A model generated the notes under the pieces. The model searched no databases. It was not told the origin of the DNA and was given only the letters and a program-made list of their open reading frames with translations. DNA of 64,000 bases from Rhodobacterales bacterium LSUCC0387 (GTDB lineage: Bacteria > Pseudomonadota > Alphaproteobacteria > Rhodobacterales > Rhodobacteraceae). The position numbers and the translations under genes are program-made. The stretch spans positions 248,001 through 312,000 of the forward strand of contig WVSR01000001.1 of the NCBI GenBank assembly GCA_015689775.1, read 5' to 3'. Of this stretch, positions 44,638-54,098 are shown piece after piece. Numbering within the stretch: the stretch's first letter is position 1; every line of letters begins with the position of its first letter.

Positions 44638-45444
44638 ATGGTTAAGATTACAGATTTCGATGATGCCTATCAAAACGGGGCCTATATCCCCGATGCAGAT
44701 GGGTTCATCACGCGTTGGACAGAGGCCGCAGCCAATTTTCGTGCGAGCTATCCGCCGGTGACTCATCATTACGGTGCAGGCCCGCGACAGTATTTTGATT
44801 TATTCATGCCTGATGGTGCCCCCAACGGCCTATCTATTTTCATTCATGGCGGCTATTGGCGGCGGTTTTCGCCGCGTGAATTTAGCCATTTGGCCCGCGC
44901 TCTTCGAGACGCTGGGCAAGCGGTGGCGCTGCCCTCATACACGCTCGCGCCCGAAGCGCGGATTGCCCAAATCACCGATGAAATGATGCGTGCCGTTTCT
45001 CACGTGGCGGGGTTGGTGGATGGGCCAATCCGAATCACAGGCCATTCTGCAGGCGGACACTTGGCTACCCGCATTATGTGTGAAGGCGTTTTACCTGATG
45101 CAGTGGCTTCTCGCGTGGTTCAGGTGATGTCAATTTCGGGTGTGCATGATTTACGACCTTTGCTGAGGACCGAGATCAACCAGGATCTGCGTTTGAGCTT
45201 TGAGGAGGCCGTGCGGGAAAGCCCCGCGTTGTTGGTGCCGCGAAATACGGTGCGGTTCGTTGCTGCGGTCGGTGGCGATGAGCGGCCTGAATTCATCCGT
45301 CAAAATGATCTTTTGGCGAACATTTGGCATGGTGAAGGTGTCGAGATCAAAGCGATGCGTCTTGCGGGTTTACATCACTTCGATGTGATAGAGGAATTAG
45401 AGCGGACAGAAGGGCAGCTGTTCCAGCAACTCTTGGGCAATTAG
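44638..45444 (+). CDS. Alpha/beta hydrolase of the arylformamidase-like family
   Basis: A 268-residue cytosolic hydrolase. The HGGYW motif (FIHGGYWRRFSPREF) near residue 69 and the nucleophile ITGHSAGGHLATRI near residue 137 are typical of the formamidase/BD-FAE group; a catalytic His is likely LHHFDVIEEL near the end. Members hydrolyse N-formylkynurenine or small esters; the actual substrate here is not clear. A GAGG precedes the ATG. Its end overlaps the MarR gene's stop by four bases (convergent). Confidence 0.82.
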   Translation: MVKITDFDDAYQNGAYIPDADGFITRWTEAAANFRASYPPVTHHYGAGPRQYFDLFMPDGAPNGLSIFIHGGYWRRFSPREFSHLARALRDAGQAVALPSYTLAPEARIAQITDEMMRAVSHVAGLVDGPIRITGHSAGGHLATRIMCEGVLPDAVASRVVQVMSISGVHDLRPLLRTEINQDLRLSFEEAVRESPALLVPRNTVRFVAAVGGDERPEFIRQNDLLANIWHGEGVEIKAMRLAGLHHFDVIEELERTEGQLFQQLLGN

Positions 45445-45908
45445 CCGTGCGCGTGAAGATCGGAGACAACTATACGCAGTTGGGCGCGTTCGTCAGGGCC
45501 AAGGCGGTCCAGAAGATCGGTTTCCGCTTCTAAGGCTGCGGCTTGAAGGCGACGAATTTCCTCATGTCCTTTTTCTGACAGGCGCACAACTAAACGGCGG
45601 CGATCCACTGAGTCAGTCGAAACGTTGATCATATCGAGATCTTCGAGGCGGCGCTGCGCTCGGCTGACACGCGCTGCATCCATTGCGGTCAAAATACACA
45701 GATCATGCGAGGAACAGGGTTGGTTCTCAGGCAAAGCCATCATAATGCGCCATTCTGGAACCTGTAAATCGGCATCCCGCATCAGTTTCTGAAACAGGGT
45801 ATTTGCGATGACAGCCATTTGGAAGGGTACAAACTCCTTAAGGCTGAATTGGCGTATTTGTGAGAAATCTTCCACTTTGCACCCAAGGCGTGAATAAGCA
45901 TCTATCAC
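45441..45908 (-). CDS. MarR-family transcriptional regulator
   Basis: A 155-residue winged-helix regulator. The DNA-binding region reads PEWRIMMALPENQPCSSHDL then ILTAMDAARVSRAQRRLEDL, and the wing carries SVDRRRLVVRLSEKG. The N terminus is longer than average by about 20 residues. Ligand and targets are unknown; the adjacent hydrolase is a candidate target. It is convergent with that gene and divergent from the serC leader region. Confidence 0.9.
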   Translation of the reverse strand: MIDAYSRLGCKVEDFSQIRQFSLKEFVPFQMAVIANTLFQKLMRDADLQVPEWRIMMALPENQPCSSHDLCILTAMDAARVSRAQRRLEDLDMINVSTDSVDRRRLVVRLSEKGHEEIRRLQAAALEAETDLLDRLGPDERAQLRIVVSDLHAHG

Positions 45909-46107
45909 TCACCTTTAGCGCGAAATGCTCCCTTGGTGCAAGAAAAAGATGTAAATTAAATCTGACATATTGCTGTCACAATTTAAAGACAGTGGATTGG
46001 CAGTATTTTTGGCGGCGCAAATCCCAGATTTTTGGGAGGTGTGCTGTTCGTCAACTGCGACCCTTTTGATTTATTTTCCGACTTGCACGCCGCGCGGCAT
46101 GGGTATA

Positions 46108-46160
46108 GCAGCGCAGATGGGACACCCCTCCCCAACGAGGGGCATATATCTGTGAGGGTA
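46108..46160 (+). ncRNA. Candidate serC-type leader RNA structure
   Basis: Between the MarR gene and serC, an outer stem CAGAT (46114-46118) pairs with ATCTG (46148-46152) and encloses a strong hairpin CCCCTC (46125-46130) / GAGGGG (46137-46142). The serC ATG follows 15 bases later. A conserved RNA motif upstream of serC is described for Alphaproteobacteria, and this matches in position and style, from memory; base-level consensus was not checked. It may regulate serC-serA. Confidence 0.55.
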
Positions 46161-46167
46161 TCACATC

Positions 46168-47322
46168 ATGGCTTTGACCACTCCGGCAACGCGGCCGGCT
46201 AATCCGCGTTTTTCGTCTGGCCCCTGCGCCAAACCCCCCGTCTGGACCTTAGATAAACTGGCTGACGCCCCTTTGGGTCGGTCGCACCGTGCTGCGATCG
46301 GAAAGGCAAAGCTTGCTGCAGCGATTGACCAAACCCGTGAAATTCTGGGCGTGCCTGCTGAATATCGCATTGGCATCGTGCCTGCCTCTGACACAGGTGC
46401 GGTCGAGATGGCCATGTGGTCGCTCTTGGGTGCGCGCCCCTGCACGATGGTCGCCTGGGAAAGCTTCGGCGCAGGTTGGGTCAGCGATGTTGTCAAACAA
46501 CTGAAACTCGATGCGACTGTCCTCAATGCTGATTATGGTCAGATCGTTGACATGGCCGCGGTCGATTATAACACGGATGTCGTGTTCACATGGAACGGCA
46601 CCACCTCAGGTGTAAAGATGCCCCATGGCGACATGATCCCTGATGATCGCGCGGGCTTGACCATTTGCGATGCGACCTCGGCCGCTTTTGCGCAGGATTT
46701 GCCGTGGGACAAGCTCGATGTCATCACCTTCTCTTGGCAGAAGGTGATGGGTGGTGAAGCGGCCCATGGTATGTTGATCCTCAGCCCGCGGGCTGTTGAG
46801 CGGCTTGAAAGCCACACACCCGCATGGCCATTGCCCAAGATTTTTCGCATGACCAAAGGCGGCAAATTGATTGAGGGCATCTTTAAAGGGGAAACGATCA
46901 ACACCCCGTCCATGCTCGCCGTTGAAGATTATTTGGTTGCGCTTGATTGGGCCAAATCCATCGGTGGATTGCCCGCTTTGATAGCACGGGCCGACGCCAA
47001 CGCGCAGGAGATTTTTGATTTCTGCGCGTCTCGCGATTGGATCGACAATCTGGCCGAAGATCCCGCGACACGCTCGAACACCAGCGTCTGCCTGAAATTT
47101 ACAGACCCCCGTATTACCGATGGGGTAGCCTTCGCCAAGTCGGTCGCAAAACGTCTCGAAGGCGAAGGTATCGCACTCGATATCGGAGCCTACCGAGACG
47201 CGCCTGCGGGTCTGCGTATTTGGTGCGGCGCCACGGTGGAAACCGCCAATATCGAAGCCATGCTGCCATGGCTTGATTGGGCGTTTGAAACCGAAATCGC
47301 GGCGCTCTCTGCCGCTGCCTAA
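46168..47322 (+). CDS. serC: Phosphoserine aminotransferase SerC
   Basis: PLP-dependent aminotransferase of 384 residues making phosphoserine from 3-phosphohydroxypyruvate. Start-region [16 protein letters not shown], then [36 protein letters not shown] and the PLP lysine in [16 protein letters not shown]. This is the alphaproteobacterial SerC type. serA is next, 78 bases away; the leader RNA candidate precedes it. Confidence 0.96.
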   Translation: MALTTPATRPANPRFSSGPCAKPPVWTLDKLADAPLGRSHRAAIGKAKLAAAIDQTREILGVPAEYRIGIVPASDTGAVEMAMWSLLGARPCTMVAWESFGAGWVSDVVKQLKLDATVLNADYGQIVDMAAVDYNTDVVFTWNGTTSGVKMPHGDMIPDDRAGLTICDATSAAFAQDLPWDKLDVITFSWQKVMGGEAAHGMLILSPRAVERLESHTPAWPLPKIFRMTKGGKLIEGIFKGETINTPSMLAVEDYLVALDWAKSIGGLPALIARADANAQEIFDFCASRDWIDNLAEDPATRSNTSVCLKFTDPRITDGVAFAKSVAKRLEGEGIALDIGAYRDAPAGLRIWCGATVETANIEAMLPWLDWAFETEIAALSAAA

Positions 47323-47331
47323 ATTCTTTTT

Positions 47332-47367
47332 TCTGGCTGCGATGTGGGTGTGATCCCTGCGGCCAGA
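47332..47367 (+). terminator. Intercistronic hairpin between serC and serA
   Basis: TCTGGCTGC (47332-47340) can pair with GCGGCCAGA (47359-47367), nine pairs with one G-T, around an 18-base loop. No strong T run follows, so it may be a weak terminator or an RNA stability element that tunes serA relative to serC. Confidence 0.35.
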
Positions 47368-47400
47368 CTGTTTCTCATTTCAAACATATGAGGCCCTATC

Positions 47401-48996
47401 ATGGCTCCTAAAGTATTGATTTCCGACAAACTCTCGGATGCAGCCGTTCAGATTTTTAAAGATCGCGGCATTGATGTGACCTTTGACCCAAGCATTGGCA
47501 AAGACAAAGACAAGCTGGTTGAGGTAATTGGCCAATATGATGGTTTGGCAATCCGTTCTGCCACCAAAGTCACAGAAAAGATCATCGCGGCTGCTGGCAA
47601 CCTAAAGGTCATCGGCCGTGCAGGAATCGGTGTGGATAATGTGGATATTCCCGAAGCCTCGAAGAAGGGCATCATCGTGATGAATACGCCGTTCGGCAAC
47701 TCCATCACAACCGCAGAGCATGCGGTTGCGATGATGTTTGCAGTTGCGCGTCAAATTCCTCAGGCGAACGCGTCGACCCATGCGGGCAAATGGGAGAAAT
47801 CCCGCTTTATGGGGGTTGAGCTGACAGGCAAAACCTTGGGCGTCATTGGCGCGGGCAATATTGGTGCGATCGTCTGCTCACGTGCGCTTGGCCTCAAGAT
47901 GAAGGTTGTGGCATACGACCCGTTTCTCTCCGAAGAACGCGCCACGCAAATCGGTGTCACTAAGGTAGAACTGGACGAGCTGTTGCCGCGTGCAGATTTC
48001 ATCACGCTGCACGTGCCATTCACGGAAAAGACGGCGAATATCCTATCGGCCAAAAATCTGGCCAAAACCAAGAAAGGTGTGCGCATCATCAACTGCGCCC
48101 GCGGCGGTTTGGTGGATGAGGCCGCCTTGGCTGAATTGATTAAATCGGGCCATGTGGCAGGCGCTGCCTTTGACGTCTTCAAAGAAGAACCTGCAACTGA
48201 GAACCCATTGTTCAATCTTGAAAACGTGGTCGTGACCCCGCATTTGGGTGCTGCAACCACAGAGGCGCAGGAAAATGTGGCGCTGCAAGTGGCCGAACAG
48301 ATGTCAGATTATCTGCTGACAGGTGCCGTAACCAACGCGCTCAACATGCCTTCTGTGACAGCGGAAGAAGCCCGTGTCATGGGCCCATGGTTGAAGCTGG
48401 CCGAGCATTTGGGAAGCTTTGTCGGCCAGTTGACCGAAGACGCAATTGAGACGATCGAGATCACCTATAACGGCGTTGTTAAAGATATGAATCTTAAAGC
48501 GCTGAATTGTGGCGCGATTGCAGGTGTTATGAAGGCGACCAACCCTGATGTGAATATGGTGTCCGCACCGATTATTGCAAAAGAGCGTGGGATCGAATTG
48601 TCGACTGTCACACAGGATAAATCAGGTGTGTTTGATGGCTATATTCGCCTGAATGTGAAATCAGCCTCGAAAGAGCGGTCTATTGCAGGCACGGTGTTCT
48701 CGGATGGCAAGCCGCGCTTTATCCAGATTAAAGGGATCAATATTGATGCCGAGATCGGTGAGCATATGCTTTACACCACCAATGAGGACGTTCCAGGCAT
48801 CATCGGCACTTTAGGCCGTACGATGGGTGAGATGAACGTCAACATCGCCAATTTCACCTTAGGGCGTGCCTCAAAAGGGCATCAGGCGATTGCGATGCTG
48901 TATCTGGACGAACACCCCCCCGCTGCTGCGGTCGACGCACTCAAGGCGACTGGGCTGTTCCAACAGGTGCGCCCGCTTCGCTTTAGCGCACATTAA
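47401..48996 (+). CDS. serA: D-3-phosphoglycerate dehydrogenase SerA
   Basis: First enzyme of serine synthesis, 531 residues (long form with intervening and ACT domains). NAD-binding motif VIGAGNIGAIVCSRALG near residue 148, catalytic residues in INCARGGLVDEAALAEL and the His in TPHLGAATTEAQENV. The allosteric substrate-binding domain follows, and then a C-terminal ACT domain (LYTTNEDVPGIIGTLG) that usually binds serine. Co-oriented with serC. Confidence 0.97.
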   Translation: MAPKVLISDKLSDAAVQIFKDRGIDVTFDPSIGKDKDKLVEVIGQYDGLAIRSATKVTEKIIAAAGNLKVIGRAGIGVDNVDIPEASKKGIIVMNTPFGNSITTAEHAVAMMFAVARQIPQANASTHAGKWEKSRFMGVELTGKTLGVIGAGNIGAIVCSRALGLKMKVVAYDPFLSEERATQIGVTKVELDELLPRADFITLHVPFTEKTANILSAKNLAKTKKGVRIINCARGGLVDEAALAELIKSGHVAGAAFDVFKEEPATENPLFNLENVVVTPHLGAATTEAQENVALQVAEQMSDYLLTGAVTNALNMPSVTAEEARVMGPWLKLAEHLGSFVGQLTEDAIETIEITYNGVVKDMNLKALNCGAIAGVMKATNPDVNMVSAPIIAKERGIELSTVTQDKSGVFDGYIRLNVKSASKERSIAGTVFSDGKPRFIQIKGINIDAEIGEHMLYTTNEDVPGIIGTLGRTMGEMNVNIANFTLGRASKGHQAIAMLYLDEHPPAAAVDALKATGLFQQVRPLRFSAH

Positions 48997-49024
48997 TCTG
49001 CACCAGATATCCATGCCTTCTTGC

Positions 49025-49054
49025 CCCGCCTCTCCTCGTGGGAGGCGGGTTTTT
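49025..49054 (+). terminator. Rho-independent terminator after serA
   Basis: CCCGCCTC (49025-49032) pairs with GAGGCGGG (49042-49049) around a nine-base loop, followed by a T run (49050-49054). It lies 28 bases after the serA stop; the asparaginase gene on the other strand ends about 70 bases further on. Confidence 0.85.
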
Positions 49055-49121
49055 CATAGTTTCTTTGCGCAAATCTGCACAAACCGACGCAGATCTTTTC
49101 ACCCAAAATGTGAGCAAAGGC

Positions 49122-50144
49122 TCAGGATAACCGCCAATCTTTCAGGCTTGCGACAGGACGAATAAAACCTGTTTCTACATCACGGCGATTGGCGATTGGC
49201 CCGTGGGTTAAGCGTTTGGCAACGGGGCTGTTTGCATCCAACACGCCCACCCCGATCAGCAATTGCGTGATCACGGCTTCTGAGGCGCGAGTGCCACCAT
49301 CTTCGATTTTGAGTGCAATGCCGATTTTCTTTTCGGGGATGATTGCCACGAAAACGGCCTCGGCTCCTGTTTTTACCGCAACGCGGCCCTCCAGGTCCTC
49401 CATCAGGTCAGTGCAGGTGCGTCCTGCGCCCGCAACCAAAATGGGGTGGCTTGCCATGGCGCGATGCAACTTTGCCATCGCCGCCTCGCGGGCTGAGCCA
49501 TCAGGATTTGCGCCTGCATAGCGCGCCATAGCCCGCCCAAGCCCCAAAAGTGAGCAGGCAAAATTTGGGGCAGAGCAGCCATCAATCCCGTAACCTGCAC
49601 TGGTTTCGCCGGTGACATCTTCGAAGGCTTCAAGCACGGCTTTTTGAACGGGATGATTAGCCTCAATATATTCGCTGCCGCCGCCAAGATGTTTGTTTAG
49701 TGTCAAAAATCCTGAATGTTTTCCCGAGCAATTATTGTGTCCCTGATCTGGCCCACAGTCACATTTGATCAAATTCTCTCGCGCGGCATGATCATCGGGC
49801 ATTTGCGGACCACAGCGCAAATCTGCCTCCTTAAGGCCCAAATGATCCAACCACGCCGCGATCATATCTGTATGCACCTTCGCCCCGCTATGGGAGGCGC
49901 AAGACAAAGCCAGCTGCGCTTGGCTCAGGCCAAAGCGATCAGCCGCCCCGCTTTCAATCAGAGGTAAGGCTTGGATCATCTTGCTGCTTGAGCGGGGCAA
50001 GATAATTTTTGACGGATCGCCCCACGCTCCCAAAATCGTCCCCGCATGATCCACAACAACGGCATGACCGCGATGTTGGCTCTCGTTAAAAGGGCCGCGA
50101 TGCAATTCAACTAGAATTTCCGCCGTATCTTCTGGCTGGGGCAT
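49122..50144 (-). CDS. Asparaginase, type II (thermolabile family)
   Basis: A 340-residue member of the AnsA-like thermolabile asparaginase family (Pfam Asparaginase_II) rather than the classical two-domain L-asparaginase. Motifs are ILPRSSSKMIQALPL near residue 46, LALSCASHSGAKVHTDMI, CDCGPDQGHNNCSGKHSGFL and SAGYGIDGCSAPNFA. The start at 50144 has an AAGGAAG site; the upstream open frame is not family-like. It would release ammonia from asparagine. It is divergent from the IalB-family gene. Confidence 0.87.
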   Translation of the reverse strand: MPQPEDTAEILVELHRGPFNESQHRGHAVVVDHAGTILGAWGDPSKIILPRSSSKMIQALPLIESGAADRFGLSQAQLALSCASHSGAKVHTDMIAAWLDHLGLKEADLRCGPQMPDDHAARENLIKCDCGPDQGHNNCSGKHSGFLTLNKHLGGGSEYIEANHPVQKAVLEAFEDVTGETSAGYGIDGCSAPNFACSLLGLGRAMARYAGANPDGSAREAAMAKLHRAMASHPILVAGAGRTCTDLMEDLEGRVAVKTGAEAVFVAIIPEKKIGIALKIEDGGTRASEAVITQLLIGVGVLDANSPVAKRLTHGPIANRRDVETGFIRPVASLKDWRLS

Positions 50145-50317
50145 GAGCGCTTCCTTTGGATCAAGATTTTGGAGTTTCACGCGCGAAGGGCTTTCGCGGG
50201 ATCGTAATTTTAGGTTATTCTTCGTCCGAGTAATGGTAAAGGCGCAATAGAAGGGATGATGGCGGCATACATCTCGCGCTTGAGGCAGTAACAAGCAAAT
50301 CAGGAGGCGTATCGGCA

Positions 50318-50848
50318 ATGGCTGGTCGTAGAATAGCAGTTATGGTTGCAGCGGCATTGGCTTTCACGCCCGCAGCTATTGCACAAGAGACATCGGATAA
50401 CCGTGTTAATGCGCAAACGGATTGGAGTGTCTTTGTCCAATCTGACCCTGCCGTGTGTTGGGTCGTCAGCGCACCGCGCGAAACCGTCAATACGCGTGAT
50501 GGAAACCCTGTCTCGGTGAACCGCGGCGAAATTTTGCTGTTTGTCAGTTTCTGGCCGAATCAGGATCGCCGTTTTGAGGTATCCTTTACGGGCGGTTATC
50601 CTTTTGCCGAAAATTCCAATGTTCAAATGGAAATTGGCGATTCGTCGTATTCTCTGTTTACGCAAGGGGAGATGGCATGGGCCGCGTCCCCGCAGGATGA
50701 TCAATCCATTGTGACCGCGATGAAGCGCGGCGCAGAAGCGGTTTTGACCGCCCGTTCCAGCCGCGGCACTCAGACGGAAGACACATTCTCCCTCTTGGGT
50801 TTTACCGCTGCGGTTGAGGATGCAGAAACACGCTGCCAAGGCAATTAA
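50318..50848 (+). CDS. Invasion-associated locus B (IalB) family exported protein
   Basis: A 176-residue exported protein with signal peptide ([19 protein letters not shown], cleavage after AIA/QE), ending in a conserved cysteine near ETRCQGN and a first one in [11 protein letters not shown]. The pattern of two cysteines flanking a beta-rich domain fits the IalB family. Its function in free-living bacteria is unknown; the invasion name derives from Bartonella. An AGGAGG site precedes the ATG. Confidence 0.82.
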   Translation: MAGRRIAVMVAAALAFTPAAIAQETSDNRVNAQTDWSVFVQSDPAVCWVVSAPRETVNTRDGNPVSVNRGEILLFVSFWPNQDRRFEVSFTGGYPFAENSNVQMEIGDSSYSLFTQGEMAWAASPQDDQSIVTAMKRGAEAVLTARSSRGTQTEDTFSLLGFTAAVEDAETRCQGN

Positions 50849-50922
50849 GCCATATACGTTCTTTGATTTGCTTTGAGGCGGATTTGCGGCTATGTGTGCC
50901 GCCGCCTCAAAGGACAATTACG

Positions 50923-52110
50923 ATGACCCGAGCCAGCGCCCCTATCACGCAGGATGTTTTGACCATTCCGCGCAAACTGCCCGAAACCGGCCTGACAAAT
51001 ATTGTTGGCCTCAGCCGTGACGCATTGCGTGCAGCGTTAATCGCAGCAGGCACGCCCGAGAAACAGGCCAAGATGCGGGTGAATCAAATCTGGCAATGGG
51101 TCTACGTCTGGGGTGCGCGGGATTTTGACGGGATGACTAATCTTGCCAAGTCCTATCGCGCCAAATTGGCCGAGAATTTTTACATTGGCCTGCCTGAAAT
51201 GGTCAGCCGCCAAATCTCAAGCGATGGCACGCGGAAATATCTGGCGCGGATTGCGGGCGGCCATGAGGTTGAAGTCGTCTACATCCCCGAAGAAGATCGC
51301 GGCACATTATGTATTTCAAGCCAAGTCGGCTGCACTCTGACATGTTCTTTCTGTCACACGGGCACGCAGAAACTGGTACGTAATCTGACCGCGGCTGAGA
51401 TTGTTGGGCAGATCATGATGGCGCGCGATGATTTGGATGATTGGCCGCGTCCGGGTGAGGCCTATGGCGAGCGGCCTCGTTTGATATCAAACATAGTGCT
51501 AATGGGCATGGGTGAGCCACTCTATAATTTCGAGGCGGTGCGCAATGCGATGAAAATCGCAATGGACGGTGAGGGGATCAGTCTCAGCCGCCGCCGCATT
51601 ACCCTTTCGACCAGTGGGGTTGTCCCAGAGATTGCACGCTGTGCTGAGGAAATCGGCTGTATGTTGGCCATCAGCTTCCATGCCACCACAGACGAGGTGC
51701 GCGATCGTCTCGTTCCGATCAACAAGAAATGGCCTATTGCGGAGTTGCTTGACTCCCTACGGCAGTATCCAAGGGCCTCTAATTCTGAGCGGATCACCTT
51801 TGAATATGTGATGCTCAAAGATGTGAATGACAGTGATGAAGATGCGCATCGGTTGATCAAACTGATCAAAGGTATTCCCGCGAAGATCAATTTAATCCCG
51901 TTCAACGAATGGCCTGGCGCACCTTACCAGCGGTCAGATTGGGCGCGGATCAAGCGGTTTGCAGATATTATTTACAAGGCGGGCTATGCCAGCCCCATTC
52001 GCACGCCCCGTGGTGAAGATATAATGGCGGCCTGCGGTCAGTTGAAATCTGCGACTGAACGCGCCCGCAAATCACGGGCTGAGATTGCCGCCGAGATTCG
52101 CAAAGCATAA
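50923..52110 (+). CDS. rlmN: Dual-specificity 23S rRNA/tRNA adenine-C2 methyltransferase RlmN
   Basis: Radical SAM enzyme that methylates A2503 of 23S rRNA and A37 of some tRNAs. 395 residues from the ATG at 50923, which has AAGGA upstream; an open frame 20 codons longer has no site. The [4Fe-4S] motif is [15 protein letters not shown]. The N-terminal accessory domain ([20 protein letters not shown]) and C-terminal [16 protein letters not shown], holding the catalytic Cys, are standard. Confidence 0.96.
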   Translation: MTRASAPITQDVLTIPRKLPETGLTNIVGLSRDALRAALIAAGTPEKQAKMRVNQIWQWVYVWGARDFDGMTNLAKSYRAKLAENFYIGLPEMVSRQISSDGTRKYLARIAGGHEVEVVYIPEEDRGTLCISSQVGCTLTCSFCHTGTQKLVRNLTAAEIVGQIMMARDDLDDWPRPGEAYGERPRLISNIVLMGMGEPLYNFEAVRNAMKIAMDGEGISLSRRRITLSTSGVVPEIARCAEEIGCMLAISFHATTDEVRDRLVPINKKWPIAELLDSLRQYPRASNSERITFEYVMLKDVNDSDEDAHRLIKLIKGIPAKINLIPFNEWPGAPYQRSDWARIKRFADIIYKAGYASPIRTPRGEDIMAACGQLKSATERARKSRAEIAAEIRKA

Positions 52111-52172
52111 GGCACAAAAAAGAAACTTCTCTGACTACGAAGCCGCCCCTTGTTATGCTGCTGAAGGCTAAA

Positions 52173-52352
52173 TTAGTTTGCAACTGCCGCTGCAAGCAAA
52201 AGCATAGAAAGAATTGGAGTGAGGGCGCCGAGAGCAGAAGATGAAGTATCATTCGCAATAGCTCGAGGGTCCATTAATGGAGCTGAAGTACTATTTGCAA
52301 CAGCGCCGCCTGCGACAAATGAAAGAAATGCTGCGAATGCGAGTTTTTTCAT
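52173..52352 (-). CDS. Small secreted or membrane protein of 59 residues
   Basis: A minus-strand ATG at 52352 opens a 59-codon frame: MKKLAFAAFLSFVAGGAVA signal-like sequence, a short polar middle (PLMDPRAIANDTSSSA), and a hydrophobic tail (LGALTPILSMLLLAAAVAN) ending TAA. The ATG-AAA-AAA start, the SSS stretch and the AAAVAN tail resemble small proteins of unknown function found in Rhodobacterales. The frame is below common length cut-offs. Function unknown. It is convergent with rlmN. Confidence 0.6.
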   Translation of the reverse strand: MKKLAFAAFLSFVAGGAVANSTSAPLMDPRAIANDTSSSALGALTPILSMLLLAAAVAN

Positions 52353-52657
52353 ACTATATTCAAACTTACGCCTATATTGGTGTTGTGACGCATCATACCT
52401 GTTATTAACGCTAATTTCGGCGTTAAACGTACATGACTACACATAATTATCAACGTAATTTAGGCAAAAAACTACTTATAGTGTTGCGCGTCGTCAAATT
52501 AGCAACAGCATCTTCAATAGAGTGTCAATTTGACCTGTGTTTCAAGTTTTCCTGGTTAGACCGTTTGAGTGTTAGGGGTGCGGAAGTATCAGAGATGACA
52601 TTTTCGGTCGATAACGCCCCTGCACGCAACTAAACCAACACATAAATGGTTCTTGCT
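52353..52657. other. AT-rich gap between the small protein and the L,D-transpeptidase
   Basis: About 300 bases with no convincing gene. A plus-strand frame from 52433 has neither a ribosome-binding site nor recognisable sequence. A seven-base perfect inverted repeat TTAACGC (52405-52411) / GCGTTAA (52420-52426) lies 53-74 bases upstream of the small-protein start and could be an operator. Confidence 0.4.
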
Positions 52658-53152
52658 TCAAGGGAGGATATCAATTGGCGTGCGCAGGTTCACCATTGAG
52701 TAAATCTCGCGCATTTCAGCGTTTGAAACGGCAATACAGCCCGCTGTCCAATCATTGCGGAACATCACGCCCGCAGTTGTGCCGTGGATGAAAATATCGC
52801 CCCCAGGTGATCGGCCACGCGCGCGCGCGAAGGCGCGGTCTTGGGCGTTCGGATAACTTAGCCCGATTGACAGGTAAAAGGCTGAATTCGGATTGCGGCG
52901 GTCGATGTAATATCGCCCTTCTGGGGTGCGTCCATCGCCTTCGAATTGCTTGTGCCCTTCGGGTGCGAAGCCCAGTTCCACATCATAGCTGCGCAGCACT
53001 CGGTCATTATGCAACAGTGTCAATTCGCGCTCAGTCTTGTCGAGGACAATGCGCGTCACCTCAGGGCCTGTATAAGTCGGAATTGATTTTGACACACACC
53101 CGCTCAGGGCAGCGGCAAAGACGAACACGATAAAACCGCGGAGTATACTCAT
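52658..53152 (-). CDS. L,D-transpeptidase (YkuD domain), probable lipoprotein
   Basis: A 164-residue protein with an N-terminal lipoprotein-type signal (SILRGFIVFVFAAALSGCVS; lipobox Cys near residue 19) and a YkuD catalytic domain: IVLDKTERELTLLHND, PEGRYYIDRRNPNS, and the catalytic His/Cys motif IFIHGTTAGVMFRND...GCIAVSNAEMREIY. It would link peptidoglycan stems or attach proteins in the periplasm. The start is uncertain; another ATG 14 codons earlier is possible, but it spoils the signal sequence. Confidence 0.85.
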   Translation of the reverse strand: MSILRGFIVFVFAAALSGCVSKSIPTYTGPEVTRIVLDKTERELTLLHNDRVLRSYDVELGFAPEGHKQFEGDGRTPEGRYYIDRRNPNSAFYLSIGLSYPNAQDRAFARARGRSPGGDIFIHGTTAGVMFRNDWTAGCIAVSNAEMREIYSMVNLRTPIDILP

Positions 53153-53240
53153 GACGGGCCTGAAATATGAAAAGCTGTTCTTGTGCCTGCGCATACTTGA
53201 ATTTGCCTATTCGCAAAACTGAAATTTTGCGCGCTAAAGC

Positions 53241-54098
53241 TTACCCGCCCGCCGCAAGAATGACCTTTAGCCCTGATTTATAGTCGGGATAGAGCCATGA
53301 CAGGCCAAGATCCGCTTTCACATGGTCATTCTTGACCCGCTTATTTTCTGAATAAAAACTGGCTGCCATCGGCCCCAAATCGGCTTGTTCAAAAGCGATT
53401 GCAGGTGGGATTGGCAGGCCCAGCAACTCGGCCCCATAGGCAATTACATCTTCGGGAGGGGCAGGCATGTCATCGCAGATATTGTAAACAGCCCCACGCT
53501 TTTGCGCCGCCATAGAGGCTTCTAGCGCCATCGCGATATCCTCAACATGGATCCGTGAAAACACTTGCCCCTCTTTTATAATGCGCCGCGCTGTCCCGTT
53601 TCGTAGTTTTTCAAATGGACCACGATGCGGGCCATAAATTCCTGCAAGACGGAAAATATGTAACGGCGCCTTGGTTTGGTGGCAAACGGCGGCCCATTCG
53701 CTTTCCGCCGCAACGCGGGCGCGTCCGCGTTCCGTGTTGGGGGTCAGGGGACTGGTTTCATCGACCCACGCTCCGCCGTGATCTCCATAAACGCCTGTGG
53801 TCGACAAATAGCCAATCCATGCTTTTTCATCCAAGCAGGTTGCAAATGCCGCACCCCATGCGCCCAAAACGGGATCTCGCCCGCCCTCTGGGGCAATCGA
53901 GGATAAAATATGGGTGGCCCGCGCGATATCGGCAGAGAGGTCATCGTGCCCCCATACCCGTGCAGATAACCCCCGCGCGTTCAATGCCTCGGCCTTTGTT
54001 GGGTCGCGGGTCGTGGCGATAATCTCCCAGCCTTGCGGAAGCAAACGCCGTTCAAGCGCGCTTGCGCTATAGCCGTGGCCAAAAGACAAGAGGATCAT
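53241..54098 (-). CDS. NAD(P)-dependent epimerase/dehydrogenase-like protein (YeeZ type)
   Basis: A 285-residue Rossmann-fold protein resembling extended SDR/epimerases such as YeeZ. It starts [18 protein letters not shown], with a degenerate dinucleotide motif; [35 protein letters not shown] and [10 protein letters not shown] are characteristic. The start at 54098 overlaps the queG stop (ATGA). Substrate unknown. Last of the GST-queG-SDR operon. Confidence 0.8.
   Translation of the reverse strand: MILLSFGHGYSASALERRLLPQGWEIIATTRDPTKAEALNARGLSARVWGHDDLSADIARATHILSSIAPEGGRDPVLGAWGAAFATCLDEKAWIGYLSTTGVYGDHGGAWVDETSPLTPNTERGRARVAAESEWAAVCHQTKAPLHIFRLAGIYGPHRGPFEKLRNGTARRIIKEGQVFSRIHVEDIAMALEASMAAQKRGAVYNICDDMPAPPEDVIAYGAELLGLPIPPAIAFEQADLGPMAASFYSENKRVKNDHVKADLGLSWLYPDYKSGLKVILAAGG

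Noticed and set aside
52433-52633. A 66-codon plus-strand frame in the rlmN-transpeptidase gap
   Set aside because: No ribosome-binding site, no signal or domain, AT-rich region; probably chance.
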